From NCBI RefSeq assembly GCF_038433205.1, contig NZ_JBCDNA010000003.1:806001-870000 (forward strand): a stretch of DNA of 64,000 nt. The letters are read 5' to 3'. The translations under genes and the position numbers were made by a program. Positions 40,843 through 50,647 of the stretch are shown in pieces. Position 1 is the stretch's first letter; every line of letters starts with the position of its first letter. Under the pieces are notes generated by a model. The model was not told the origin of the DNA, searched no databases, and was given only the letters and a program-made list of their open reading frames with translations. Origin of the DNA: Lutimonas vermicola. Lineage in GTDB: Bacteria > Bacteroidota > Bacteroidia > Flavobacteriales > Flavobacteriaceae.

Positions 40843-42063
40843 ATGGGTTCAATTACGATACTATTTTATCTAAAAAACAGAAAAAATAAGAAGGGAGAAT
40901 GTCAAATTTATTTAAGGCTTACTGTGGATGGGAAGCGCAAAGAAACTAGCTTAAATCGCTCTATATTAAAAAGTAGATGGGATAAAGGTAAGCAGTGTGG
41001 GAAAGGACGAACTGAAGATATACTCAGTTTGAATAAGCTTTTAAACAGTGTAAAACAAAGTCTGTACCAGAAGCAACAAGAAATGATTTATAATGCTGAA
41101 GATATTACGGTTGAAAGTTTAATGAATAAATATTTAGGGATAGGTGAAAGAATCAAGCATCTAATGGTAGTTATTAAAGAAGACAACCAACGAACTAAAA
41201 ACCTTGTTAAAGAAGGTACTTATAGAAAATATATTGCACTAACAAACCATGTGCAGGAGTTCTTAACTTTTCAATATAATGTACCCGATTTAAATATTAA
41301 AAAAATTGATTATCAGTTCGTGGATGATTTTGATTATTACTTAAGAACAGAAAAGTTGATAGGTAATAACACAACTGTAAGGTATGTCAAAACTTTAAAA
41401 AAAATTATCCAGTCAGCGCTAAACAAAGGGTGGATCAAAACGAATCCTTTTATAAACTATAAGGTGAAATTTGATAAAGTTACAATAGATCCACTTACGG
41501 AAGAGGAAGTTCAAATAATTAGAAATAAAGAAATTGACATTAAAAGATTGGATCAAGTACGTGACCTTTTTGTGTTTGTATGTTATACCGGTTTAAGTTA
41601 TGCCGACCTTGCAAAATTGAGCAATAAATATATAGTTACTGGAATTGATGGGAATAAGTGGATAAAAATTTATCGTAGTAAAACAGGAGAACTTAGTTCT
41701 GTGCCAATTCTACCTCAAGCAGCTGTTATATTGAAAAAATATGAGAATAATCCTAGTTGTAAAAATAGAGGAATTCTTCTACCTGTATTAAGCAACGAAA
41801 GGTACAATGCTTACCTCAAAGAAATTGGAACTATATGCGGCATATCGAAGAATCTTACTACTCATTTAGCTCGTCATACTTGTGGAACCTTTCTTGCTAA
41901 TAAACTTATAAGCAGAGAAACTATTGGTAAAATTCTTGGGCAATCTGATTGGAGATCAACAGCTCATTATGCTAAGACTACTGATATTAGGGTGTCACAA
42001 GAAATAACTGAATTAATGGATGTAGATGATATTTCCTCAGATCAATCTATAGAAGCTGTGTAA
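40843..42063 (+). CDS. Tyrosine-type site-specific integrase (Bacteroidota ICE/island type)
   Basis: 406 residues. An N-terminal arm-binding segment (ITILFYLKNRKNKKGECQIYLRLTVDGKRKETS) is followed by a SAM-like core-binding domain (about 120-210) and a catalytic domain. The catalytic domain has HLARHTCGTFLANKL (HxxR, about residue 340), LGQSDWRSTAHYAKT and the nucleophilic Tyr near residue 376. At the usual Arg I position the sequence reads CYTGLSYADL, with Ser in place of Arg, as in the CTnDOT integrase IntDOT. It should integrate and excise the island at tRNA-Arg, next to which it lies. It is not of the integron-integrase type: no such extra domain is visible. Confidence 0.93.
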   Translation: MGSITILFYLKNRKNKKGECQIYLRLTVDGKRKETSLNRSILKSRWDKGKQCGKGRTEDILSLNKLLNSVKQSLYQKQQEMIYNAEDITVESLMNKYLGIGERIKHLMVVIKEDNQRTKNLVKEGTYRKYIALTNHVQEFLTFQYNVPDLNIKKIDYQFVDDFDYYLRTEKLIGNNTTVRYVKTLKKIIQSALNKGWIKTNPFINYKVKFDKVTIDPLTEEEVQIIRNKEIDIKRLDQVRDLFVFVCYTGLSYADLAKLSNKYIVTGIDGNKWIKIYRSKTGELSSVPILPQAAVILKKYENNPSCKNRGILLPVLSNERYNAYLKEIGTICGISKNLTTHLARHTCGTFLANKLISRETIGKILGQSDWRSTAHYAKTTDIRVSQEITELMDVDDISSDQSIEAV

Positions 42064-42277
42064 TAATTTCTAAATAGATGAACCTAGCCTCAGGTTTTCA
42101 TTCGAGGTTTTTTCATTTTTAGATTATTTTATAATATGGATATACCACATAATAATGAATCAATTTGAAATAAAAATCACTTTTTTTATCATCCAGAAAC
42201 ATTCTTAATTCTAGTTAGTGTATTATTTAAATAGCTCATAATAGATATGGGATTAATTAACACATAAAATAATTGAG

Positions 42278-42541
42278 ATGAAAGTAGAATTTATAACAAA
42301 AGCAGACCTAATAGAGTTCAAGGAAGAGATATCAGAAAGTTTAACAACGTCAATCAAAGAATTTAAACCTAAGAAATGGTTGCGTTCTAAGGAGGTGCGT
42401 AAAATGCTTGGAATTAGTCCTGGCACACTGCAAAACTTTCGTATTAATGGTCTTATTCCACATACCAAGATTGGAGGGACACTCTTCTACGATTACGATG
42501 AAATTATTAAAGTGCTTAAAGAAAATAAGAGCGTCAATTGA
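42278..42541 (+). CDS. Helix-turn-helix protein, excisionase-like
   Basis: An 87-residue protein. The C-terminal ~55 residues form a MerR-type HTH_17 domain (KKWLRSKEVRKMLGISPGTLQNFRINGLIPHTKIGGTLFYDYDEI). The N-terminus is a short acidic helix. Such proteins are almost always found after the integrase in Bacteroidota islands and ICEs and act as directionality factors or regulators. It lies 214 bases after the integrase, with a terminator-like hairpin (about 42079-42118) in between, so it probably has its own promoter. Confidence 0.85.
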   Translation: MKVEFITKADLIEFKEEISESLTTSIKEFKPKKWLRSKEVRKMLGISPGTLQNFRINGLIPHTKIGGTLFYDYDEIIKVLKENKSVN

Positions 42542-42649
42542 TTAATGAACTTGTATAAATAGATGAGGCTAGATTTGCAATCGAAGAGGAGAAGCTCTAC
42601 TCCCTGCCTCATTAAAACTTCAAGAGCATTAATAAAAAAGAGTATTATT

Positions 42650-43921
42650 ATGAAGGAATTAGAAATAGAATTCGAAGGTGGTTTTCGTAGAGCATCAAAG
42701 TTTTTAACTCGGAAGCACGGTGCGAATTTTGCCATCTTAATTGATGGTTTGATTTATATATATAATCAAAATTTAGATAAACTCGTCCAAACTAATGATG
42801 ACCAATATTCCGTTAAAGTTTCAAATGGTTTCCTTTCTAGGGCGACAGGACTGGGACCTGATATCGTGAAGCGTCAAATGATTAAAATAGAAAAAATAGG
42901 GCTTGTTACCGCAACTAAAAAAGGTCAAGGAAATACAAAGCATTATACAATTCATGTTGAAGACATAAATATATATATAAAAGCTTTGGAATCTGAATTT
43001 AAGATCTGGTTTGAGCAGTCATTAAATTATGGTAAAAAAGAAATGTCAAGGTCAATAGAAGCAGATAAAATTAAAGAAGAAAAAAGAAGTAGAAACTTCA
43101 AAGCAACAATTGATAATCTACAGAAGAACAATGTAAAAGAACTAAACGGGTTGGTGCAAAACCAACCAACCAAACTGGTTAAAACCAACTTTCCTAAAAA
43201 GGCAACACCAACCGTAGAAGAAAGAACAGAAGAAAGAAAACAAGATAGAATTATTGAAACAACAACAGATCCAAAAAACAAAATAAAAAATATTGTTGTG
43301 AATAAAGTGTTTTCATCTGAAGACGATAAAGGAACCTATACTATTCTCAGAGACTTTAATGAGAAGAAAGTATATCAAGAAGAATATGAATATTTTGTAA
43401 AGAGATTTACCGATGAAGAACTGGAAACTAAGCTAGAAGAGCTCAGAAATCAAATAACCGAAATAGACCTAAATCATATTATTTTTGATTCTGATGAAAT
43501 TGGTGGAATATGTGAAGATAGCTTTTTAGAAGATATTACTTCTGATGATATAATGATGCACATATATGATGAGATTTGTGGCTTAACAAGAACGTTTAAA
43601 CGCAAACAAGAAAGAGAGAGAAAAAATACAAAAAAGCCTGCCTCTAAAGAAATTTCAATGTCAAACTGGAATAAGTTAAAGACGAAATATAATGATTTAC
43701 CCTCATTGAAAAATCAGGGTAAATTTTTCACATCTCAAAAGGATCAGGAAGACTTTTATAATCTATCAGAGTATCGACAAGAATATGTAATAGAATCTGT
43801 ATCAAAGATGAGGGATGCAGCAACTACGGCGTCAAGACCTGCTATTTATATTGAAGAAGCAATGAAGGATAAATTAGGCGAGGTTTATGACCCTCATGCG
43901 AGGCTAAGTGTTGCCCTATAA
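42650..43921 (+). CDS. Island-borne DNA-binding / replication-like protein
   Basis: A 423-residue soluble, highly charged protein. The first ~110 residues look like a winged-helix domain (FAILIDGLIYIYNQNL ... VSNGFLSRATGLGPDIVKRQMIKIEKIGLVTATKKGQGNTKHYTI), similar to the replication-initiation or helix-turn-helix proteins of phages and islands. The middle is Lys/Glu/Thr-rich and probably disordered. The C-terminal part has LKTKYNDLPSLKNQGKFFTSQKDQEDFYN. No catalytic motif was recognised. The open frame starts at 42563, but that segment reads as non-native sequence; the ATG at 42650 is preferred. It is placed in the core of the island after the HTH gene; a role in element replication or maintenance is inferred. 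Confidence 0.6.
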   Translation: MKELEIEFEGGFRRASKFLTRKHGANFAILIDGLIYIYNQNLDKLVQTNDDQYSVKVSNGFLSRATGLGPDIVKRQMIKIEKIGLVTATKKGQGNTKHYTIHVEDINIYIKALESEFKIWFEQSLNYGKKEMSRSIEADKIKEEKRSRNFKATIDNLQKNNVKELNGLVQNQPTKLVKTNFPKKATPTVEERTEERKQDRIIETTTDPKNKIKNIVVNKVFSSEDDKGTYTILRDFNEKKVYQEEYEYFVKRFTDEELETKLEELRNQITEIDLNHIIFDSDEIGGICEDSFLEDITSDDIMMHIYDEICGLTRTFKRKQERERKNTKKPASKEISMSNWNKLKTKYNDLPSLKNQGKFFTSQKDQEDFYNLSEYRQEYVIESVSKMRDAATTASRPAIYIEEAMKDKLGEVYDPHARLSVAL

Positions 43922-43971
43922 GTAAACAGTGAAACCATTTAATAACACGAATTTAAAATATAAAAACCAAT

Positions 43972-44577
43972 ATGAAATCTGAATTTGACATTTCTGGACT
44001 ATTCTATATGATTGATGAATATAAGTTTAGAAAGTATCTCAATATTAAAAGAAAGAATTCCCTGATTAATAAGCCAGACATCATGGTTGTAATGATGAAT
44101 CCTGGAGGCTCAAAACCGGTTGATGGAATTGATAATAATACAATAGAATCAGAAGCAATACCAGATCGGACCCAAAAACAAATCATGCAAGTTATGACTT
44201 CCTGTGGGCTTGAGTATGCACTGGTTTTGAACCTTTCTGATATACGAGAGCCCAAGTCAAATACGATGCTCTTAAAAGTCTTAGAAATGGATAAGAAAGG
44301 TGTAGTTCATTCCATATTCGATGATCGAAGAAAAGATGATTTTGATTCCATATTTGTTAAGGATATTCCTGTAATATTTGCCTGGGGCGTTGGTAAAGGT
44401 TTAAAAGAACTAGCTGAAAATGCCATCCATAGGGTTAACGATAAAAAGGCAAATGGAGTTGAAAAAGAAGGGGTTGAATGGGCCTATTACCATCCCTTAC
44501 CTCAGGTTTATAAAAAGCAGATTGAATGGGTTGAGAAAATCACAAAATCTTTAAAGAGTAATTTGAATGAAAATTGA
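43972..44577 (+). CDS. DUF1643 domain-containing protein
   Basis: A 201-residue protein matching DUF1643. An N-terminal strand with VVMMNPGGSKPV (equivalent to the NPS/NPG motif) is followed by DRTQKQIMQVMTSCGLEYALVLNLSDIREPKS, and VIFAWGVGKGLKELAENAI and the closing YYHPLPQVYK come near the end. The fold is distantly like uracil-DNA glycosylases; the function is unknown. It is frequent on mobile elements. It overlaps the next gene by 11 bases, suggesting a two-gene unit. Confidence 0.8.
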   Translation: MKSEFDISGLFYMIDEYKFRKYLNIKRKNSLINKPDIMVVMMNPGGSKPVDGIDNNTIESEAIPDRTQKQIMQVMTSCGLEYALVLNLSDIREPKSNTMLLKVLEMDKKGVVHSIFDDRRKDDFDSIFVKDIPVIFAWGVGKGLKELAENAIHRVNDKKANGVEKEGVEWAYYHPLPQVYKKQIEWVEKITKSLKSNLNEN

Positions 44578-44926
44578 AGAAATCGTAGGTGAATACACAA
44601 TTATTGGAAGTAACCAGGATGATAGCAAGAACACATATAAAGGAAGGTTAAGTTTATCACTCGATTCTAATAATAGAATTATAGCTGAATGGATAATAAA
44701 CAATGATCAAAAACAACTTGGCTTAGGCTTTTATAAAGATAATATTCTAGTTATCAACTTCAGCTATATTGGTGGTGATGATCATGTTTTTAAAGGTGTT
44801 GCCGTTTACCGATGTATTTCTAAGGACATACTTGATGGGTTTTGGTCTGAAAAACATGGTGATCCGCTTTATTTAGGAGAAGAAAGATGTTTTAGGATTA
44901 AGGAGTTTATAGATATAATAAATTAG
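44567..44926 (+). CDS. Hypothetical protein (lipocalin-like beta pattern)
   Basis: A 119-residue protein I do not recognise. It alternates short beta-strand-like segments (EYTIIGSN, GRLSLSLDSNNRIIAEWII, KDNILVINFSYIG, FKGVAVYRCI) and ends with a DGFWSEKHGDPLYLGEERCFRI segment. This suggests a small beta-barrel such as a lipocalin-like fold. No signal peptide or catalytic motif is visible. The ATG at 44567 overlaps the end of the DUF1643 gene by 11 bases, so the two are likely translated together. Confidence 0.65.
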   Translation: MKIEEIVGEYTIIGSNQDDSKNTYKGRLSLSLDSNNRIIAEWIINNDQKQLGLGFYKDNILVINFSYIGGDDHVFKGVAVYRCISKDILDGFWSEKHGDPLYLGEERCFRIKEFIDIIN

Positions 44927-45036
44927 TGCTGAGTAACTATTTAGAGCTGATTTATAATGCTCTTATTAACCTAACACTTGTTCATAATCAGCTATTACAG
45001 GCTAACTTTAACATCGAGATTCTATTTTACATAATT

Positions 45037-47562
45037 TTAAACGTTGACTTGAATTTCAATTGCATTCTCAATTCTTATCTCATTATATAATTCAACATCT
45101 TTATTAATAGCTTCAAAACTAACAGCTATTGAATATGGTATTTTTCTTTTTAAATCTTTATCCCAACCAGTATGACCAACTACTCCAATGCAAAAACTTT
45201 CTGTTAATTTATTAGATTTTACAATTGCCCAATCTTTTTGTATTGCATTATTATTTAATTTGACATTCTGAATTCCTCTATTTGAACGTGAATGGATAGC
45301 CCAAGGTATTTTTTCTTGATTTATATCTTCTACTTCATCTTCATTGTTATAATCAACTGAAACTAATCTTTGTTCAAATGATTCTATACTTTCTCCTAAT
45401 TTGGAAGAATGCCAATCAACCCAACCTGATAGATATGATCTAAATCCAACTCGTGTTCTTCTTGGAATAGCCTTAAAAGTTAAAGTAACTTCAACCAAAA
45501 TATCAAAAGAATCACCTACTCTTCTAATACTTTCAGGTAGTTTAACTTCATAAATATCAGCTTCTTTTGGAGAAATGTTTATTGAATTAACTAAAGTAAC
45601 CCTAAATTCGTTATTTGTAGAAGCACGCTCAAGGTTTGGAAAACCGTACCCAAAGAGTCTTAAAAAATTCAATCTTGGTTCTTGATTAAATATTTTATCT
45701 GGCCATCTTGCTGATTGAATAATCAGTGCTTTATAAAGTAAAGTCGATTCGTCAGGAAATAATCTTTGTAATTCTGCTAATAGACCAGATACTTTAGGAG
45801 CAGAAAAAGATGTACCAACACCATCAATACTTGTAGCAGGTCCACCAGTCAATGTACTTCGCACAAGATGTACAGAAGTGTCCTTATTTTGAGAAATTAA
45901 TTTATTTGCTCCATTTTTCTCTATAACATAATCTCCTCCATACTCTACGAGTTCAGGTTTAATGGAATCCCAAATTCCCAAACCAGTCCTTGAAAATGAA
46001 GATGGAAAATCAATCTTGCCGAATGATTTAAGATCAACATCTTCATATTCTCCATGACAAATTGAACCCACTGTTAAAGAAAATAGACTTTGTGAAGGAT
46101 CAGAGATTCTTGATTTTCGGAGTAGTAAATAATCAGCATAATTCGTTCCATTATTTACATAATTTGATATTTGAGTTTTTTTTAAATTTCCAGTTGGAAT
46201 TACAAAAACTATGTCTCTTTCCCAAGTTTCTCTATCAATTGATTCAGCCCATTTAGACATTCTAGTGGTAATATGTCCATTATTTGAAGTTATCGACATA
46301 TTAAAAATACGAGTTTTATAATTTTCATTATAATGCTCAATAATATCCCTTATTAAATCAGGAGGGTAAAGATTCGATTGCATTGTATTATTGTTATCTA
46401 ATACTCTAACATTCTGAATCCACGCATTTAATTTAACAGAAATTGCAATTGGAAGATTTGGATAAAGTACAGCTCCAGCAACTCTGGTACCATGTCCTCC
46501 GCCACTAACCAGGTCGCTAACTATATTTTCTTCACCTTTTACATAGGAAATAGAATGAGTATTGTCAATAGCTTTCTCTAATAAAATATGATTCTCTTGT
46601 ATTCCACTATCAATAACACAAACATTTGGATCTTCATATTCTGGTCCAATAATTTCTAGCTCAGCATGATCCTTTAATTCTTCATCAACACTTATGCTTT
46701 GTTTCAGATTATCATATTCTTCAACCTCAAATAAATAAGGGTAATTTAAGACAAGATCTTTAAGACCTAAACCCGAAACTTCTATTCTGCAAGAAAAACT
46801 ATCTGCTGAATCAACATAGCTGCTAATCAGTTTACCCTGATGCTCATGAATAAATTTTTCTAGTTCGTCTTGTCTTTTAAAACAAACTTCATCCCAATCT
46901 ATTTCAGCCTTTCTCTTTTTTTCTTCCCAACGAGAAACTTTTTCCTCAAATTGTTCCTCGGTTATTTCTTCCTCATTGCCTCTACTTGGATAAGCTGGAA
47001 CATGAATATAGCATGCAACTGCAATATCAACTACTAAAATTTCCGCATCATTAATTTCATCCCATTTTTTTAGTAATGGTTTAGACAAAATGTGTTCAAT
47101 TCTCCACTGCTTTCCAGTAACAATATCCCATAATTTAGACGCCGTATTCTTAAACTTCCCTTCTTCGTTCAAAAATTTATCAATTTTATCCTTTAAGGTG
47201 GATAAATTTAAATCTGCTGACGCGCCAATTAAAAAACCATCTTCCTCTTCCGATATTATTTCAATCCCAAAGGATCTTAAGCTATCGGGATTGAATATTT
47301 TAGGGTCAACTTGCAAAAATAGAGGAATTGATTCTGGAATATTGGGTAATCCCTGTTCTTTTCTTGAGTCAAAATCTACCTTCCACTCTTCAGTTATTAT
47401 AGTAGTTTTCTCTTCAAGTGTTTCAGCGTGTTCTTTTCTGTTTTGAATATTATTTAATGTCTCCTGACTGGGGATAACAACTACTGTTTGTTTACCAGGT
47501 CCATAGGGCGAATTGTATAATCCAGTTATTCTGTGTGGAAGAGATAGGTGATCAAATGCCAT
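45037..47562 (-). CDS. S8 (subtilisin-like) peptidase paired with an AAA ATPase
   Basis: An 841-residue protein without a signal peptide, so probably cytoplasmic, unlike most subtilases. The N-terminal ~300 residues are a non-catalytic region (TGLYNSPYGPGKQTVVVIPS ...). The peptidase core has the complete triad: Asp in CVIDSGIQ (about residue 317), His in GGGHGTRVAGA (about 356) and Ser in GVGTSFSAPKVSG (about 585). About 230 residues follow, probably a beta-rich domain. The start lies 9 bases after the stop of the upstream AAA ATPase gene. This ATPase-S8 pairing recurs on mobile elements, and proteolysis triggered by infection is a plausible role. Substrate and trigger are unknown. Confidence 0.85.
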   Translation of the reverse strand: MAFDHLSLPHRITGLYNSPYGPGKQTVVVIPSQETLNNIQNRKEHAETLEEKTTIITEEWKVDFDSRKEQGLPNIPESIPLFLQVDPKIFNPDSLRSFGIEIISEEEDGFLIGASADLNLSTLKDKIDKFLNEEGKFKNTASKLWDIVTGKQWRIEHILSKPLLKKWDEINDAEILVVDIAVACYIHVPAYPSRGNEEEITEEQFEEKVSRWEEKKRKAEIDWDEVCFKRQDELEKFIHEHQGKLISSYVDSADSFSCRIEVSGLGLKDLVLNYPYLFEVEEYDNLKQSISVDEELKDHAELEIIGPEYEDPNVCVIDSGIQENHILLEKAIDNTHSISYVKGEENIVSDLVSGGGHGTRVAGAVLYPNLPIAISVKLNAWIQNVRVLDNNNTMQSNLYPPDLIRDIIEHYNENYKTRIFNMSITSNNGHITTRMSKWAESIDRETWERDIVFVIPTGNLKKTQISNYVNNGTNYADYLLLRKSRISDPSQSLFSLTVGSICHGEYEDVDLKSFGKIDFPSSFSRTGLGIWDSIKPELVEYGGDYVIEKNGANKLISQNKDTSVHLVRSTLTGGPATSIDGVGTSFSAPKVSGLLAELQRLFPDESTLLYKALIIQSARWPDKIFNQEPRLNFLRLFGYGFPNLERASTNNEFRVTLVNSINISPKEADIYEVKLPESIRRVGDSFDILVEVTLTFKAIPRRTRVGFRSYLSGWVDWHSSKLGESIESFEQRLVSVDYNNEDEVEDINQEKIPWAIHSRSNRGIQNVKLNNNAIQKDWAIVKSNKLTESFCIGVVGHTGWDKDLKRKIPYSIAVSFEAINKDVELYNEIRIENAIEIQVNV

Positions 47563-47571
47563 AAATAGTTA

Positions 47572-48567
47572 TTACTTATTTTCATTAAATCTTATAGTTT
47601 CATTGATAATCTTGTCAAAACTTTTTTTATCAATTTTCTCTATATTATTTATGACTGACAGTTTCTTTACATTTTGAGCTATTTTAACTATTTCAGCTGA
47701 GGAAAATCCTAAAAGTTGATTAACGTAATCTATTAAATTAACTTGATTAGAAATTTTAGTTGATGATAATGTCATTTCAAGTAACTTTAAAATTTCCTCT
47801 TCTTTGGGTTTTTTAACTTCTATGACTTCATCAAAACGTCTGAAAACAGCTTTATCTAGTGAAGTTTCTAGATTTGTAGTAGCAATAAGTAAACCAGGAG
47901 CATTATATTCTTCTAATAAAAATAACACCATATTAACTAATCTATGCATTTCTCCTACATCATGTCCATAATTTCTTGATTTTGCTATAATGTCAAATTC
48001 ATCTAATAGTAAAACACAAGGAAAGGAATTTACTCCATCAAAAAGTTTTTTTAAATTAATTAAAGACTCTCCTAAATAAGAAGAAATTACAGCTTCAAAT
48101 CTAACTTTATAAAAAGGTAAGCCAATATTCCAAGCTAATCTCTCTGCTCCCATGCTTTTACCACAACCAGGAGGTCCAAAAAAAAGAATTTTTTGTTTTG
48201 GTTTTAATCCATGATTGGCAAGTCTTTCTCGAGCGACAAACTCTTTTTCAATTCTAGAAAATTTATTTTCAATTTCTTCTGATAAAACCATGTGATGTCG
48301 TAATTCATCTCTCGGAATTTCAACAGCTAAGGGGAAATCTTTTTTATTATGTTTTCTACTAGTATTAGAAAAAATATCCTTTAATTCATTATTAAGTTTT
48401 TTGGAAGTAGACACATTCTGATCTAAAATAGCTTTTAGTTGTTTTGATAATAGATGATGCCCTTTGTCTTCTTCCTCTTTAACAATATCATATGCAACCT
48501 TGACAATATCATCATCAGGTTTTCCATCTATACTTCTAAATAATCTTTTTAAAATATCCTTATTCAC
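47572..48567 (-). CDS. AAA-family ATPase, partner of the S8 peptidase
   Basis: 331 residues. The N-terminal ~90 residues are helical (LKRLFRSIDGKPDDDIVKVAYDIVKEEEDKGHHLLSKQL). A AAA core of the FtsH/spastin-like class follows: Walker A FFGPPGCGKSMGAE (about residue 134), Walker B VLLLDEFDIIAKS (about 189), sensor region LIATTNLETSLD, and arginine-finger segment AVFRRFDEVIEV. The ATPase probably forms a ring that remodels or feeds a target to the peptidase, or senses the trigger. It is first in a two-gene operon with the S8 peptidase. A divergent AlbA_2-domain gene starts 195 bases away and may share the control region. Confidence 0.88.
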   Translation of the reverse strand: MNKDILKRLFRSIDGKPDDDIVKVAYDIVKEEEDKGHHLLSKQLKAILDQNVSTSKKLNNELKDIFSNTSRKHNKKDFPLAVEIPRDELRHHMVLSEEIENKFSRIEKEFVARERLANHGLKPKQKILFFGPPGCGKSMGAERLAWNIGLPFYKVRFEAVISSYLGESLINLKKLFDGVNSFPCVLLLDEFDIIAKSRNYGHDVGEMHRLVNMVLFLLEEYNAPGLLIATTNLETSLDKAVFRRFDEVIEVKKPKEEEILKLLEMTLSSTKISNQVNLIDYVNQLLGFSSAEIVKIAQNVKKLSVINNIEKIDKKSFDKIINETIRFNENK

Positions 48568-48762
48568 TTCTAAATCTTTCTATATTCACAAAACTACAAA
48601 TTAATACTAACGAAACATATATTAATTTCCCATTTCACAAACATTACGTTTCCCTTCTATTCCTTTTTATAAAAAGTGATCAATTAACAATATGCTAATT
48701 AGTAATCGTTGAATCCTTAATTCAATAATTTGTACTTTTATGCTGCAAAAAAACATTAAATT

Positions 48763-49758
48763 ATGAAATATTCTCAAGTAACATTTGGAAAAGATCTATA
48801 CGATTTAGTCTACAATGATATTGTTCAATTTTTTGATGTTGAAAAAGAAGAAACACTAAATTTAGAATTTAAATCTTATCCAGTTGCAGGGAATCATAAT
48901 GATAAGGAAAAAGCTGTCTTAAAAGCAATTTGCGGCTTACTTAATTCAGAAGGTGGTATTGTGATTTGGGGTGCTCCGACTGAAGTAACAAATGCTCATG
49001 GTAACACTACAGCTGAAGGTGCATTGACACCATTTACTGCTGTTTTAGATCGTGACAGGTTAATAAATAAAATATCAAATTTAATAATTCCTTTACCCAT
49101 AGATATAAGGGTTCAAAAATTAAATGCACCCAATGGAAATTCTATTTTTGTCATAGAAGTTGAGAAAAGCAATCAAAAACCGCATCAATATGGAAACAAC
49201 TATTATATACGATTAGATGGTCAAACGAGAATAGCTCCTCACTATTTAATTGAAGCTATGATGAAAAGTATAGATTATCCAATTATAAAGGGCCACTTAA
49301 GGTTAAAAAATGTTGAGTTTATAGCTGAAGGTTTAAACTTAAGTTTTAGAAAAATAATCTTAAATACTTCAAAATTTAATAATGAGGTAAATGCTTTTTT
49401 TAAAATAGTTACTCCCAATACTATTCTTTTTGGTGAAGATTCTTTTGATGGAGAATTTTCTAATGATTTTGACATTTTTAACCATGGAAGACCAATTGCA
49501 GGTGATTTCAATGTTTTAGTTTCTTCTAATTATTTAGTTACAAACAATAATAATTTTGATATTGCGCTAAGTTTCGGGGGACAAAAATCACCTTCTAAAA
49601 TATCTATTTATCAATATACTTTTGCAGGTGATATAGCTATTGGACCTGTTGCTGACGAATCAATGTTTTTGAATAACAAAGAAGAAAACACATTACCTAC
49701 AATTAGTTTAAGTGATGATGAATTTATTGACAACTTCTTGAATGATAATGAACATTAA
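48763..49758 (+). CDS. AlbA_2 (Schlafen-type) domain protein
   Basis: 331 residues. Residues ~20-155 match the AlbA_2/Schlafen-type domain: LNLEFKSYPVAGNHNDKEKAVLKAICGLLNSEGGIVIWGAP and the later NSIFVIEVEKSNQKPHQYGNNYYIRLDGQTRIA. In bacteria this domain is often called DNA- or nucleic-acid-binding and occurs in regulators and defence proteins. The remaining ~170 residues are beta-rich and unrecognised. There is no C-terminal ATPase part of the usual AlbA_2-AAA_4 proteins. It is divergent from the AAA/S8 pair, with which it could form one system or be its regulator. Confidence 0.75.
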   Translation: MKYSQVTFGKDLYDLVYNDIVQFFDVEKEETLNLEFKSYPVAGNHNDKEKAVLKAICGLLNSEGGIVIWGAPTEVTNAHGNTTAEGALTPFTAVLDRDRLINKISNLIIPLPIDIRVQKLNAPNGNSIFVIEVEKSNQKPHQYGNNYYIRLDGQTRIAPHYLIEAMMKSIDYPIIKGHLRLKNVEFIAEGLNLSFRKIILNTSKFNNEVNAFFKIVTPNTILFGEDSFDGEFSNDFDIFNHGRPIAGDFNVLVSSNYLVTNNNNFDIALSFGGQKSPSKISIYQYTFAGDIAIGPVADESMFLNNKEENTLPTISLSDDEFIDNFLNDNEH

Positions 49759-50647
49759 TTTTTAAAATGTAGAAATATTCTTAGGAATTGAAAAAAGAGA
49801 ATATTATTCATCAAAATTATTTGATCACTTGTAGAAGCAACTTTTTGAGAATCAATTTTATTGTAATTACTAAACCTTCCCAAAGCTATATTAACATAAT
49901 GCGCAGTTATAATTCTAAAGAAGTTATAACGCCACTATGTCAAATAGCCGCTTCCAACCGCTTCAGCCAACACCTTCCCTCCCTTGCCGCTCAAGCTGTT
50001 AATTAACCTTTTACATGCATGTTTTACATTAGTTCTCACAAGATTGCCAACTGTATGGCATCATTCGCTTCTGATGCTTAAAGTGGATAATCAGAGCCCT
50101 CTACCTTCCATTTTAAATTCAATTTTATTTCACGGGCAGAGTTCCATACTTTAAGACTCCTTTTCCTAGTAATATTATCCAGTTATTAGATAGACCCCTA
50201 ATCACTATAGAGTGAACTCCTCAAAAAAAAATCATTCGGCCAAAACCATAAAAAAAAATTGAGAATTGCATATGAAAAGTTAAAATTATATACCCCACCC
50301 GAATTTTTTTATGCTTAGCGATCCCATATACCCATATCCCCCCTTCCAATCTATAAGGGAAATTTTTTTCTGTTGTAAAGCGAAGGTAGTCAAGCTTATT
50401 AATTCTTTTTTTTAACTCATTGGTGTAGGTGTAAACCGCAATTTGGCTCTGTTTACAATCATTGAATCCAACGTGTCATGCATACAGTTCCCTATAATTG
50501 CAGATGGTAATAGTGGTTAGGGAGGGCAGCTTGCCTTTTTCTCTTTGTTATCCTGCAAGATTTGGTTCGGGATCAAACCCAATTGAATTAATTTATTAAC
50601 CCAAAGGAGGTCCTGAATAAGTATCTCCTTTTTTAATTCCAATTATT
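49759..50647. other. Gene-free stretch inside the island
   Basis: 889 bases without a supported gene. The composition changes within it; around 49,940-50,000 it is locally GC-richer. It includes the small dyad GTTATAA/TTATAAC (about 49,909-49,930), long A-runs near 50,225-50,260, and a weak hairpin AAAGGAG/CTCCTTT at about 50,602-50,630 just before the RadC-like gene. It may hold decayed genes or a non-coding RNA; nothing specific was recognised. Confidence 0.4.

Noticed and set aside
40843..42063. Integron integrase that could mobilise the candidate cassettes at 2-5 kb
   Set aside because: The protein has the arm-binding/SAM-like architecture of Bacteroidota ICE integrases, and its partner site is the tRNA-Arg repeat next to it.
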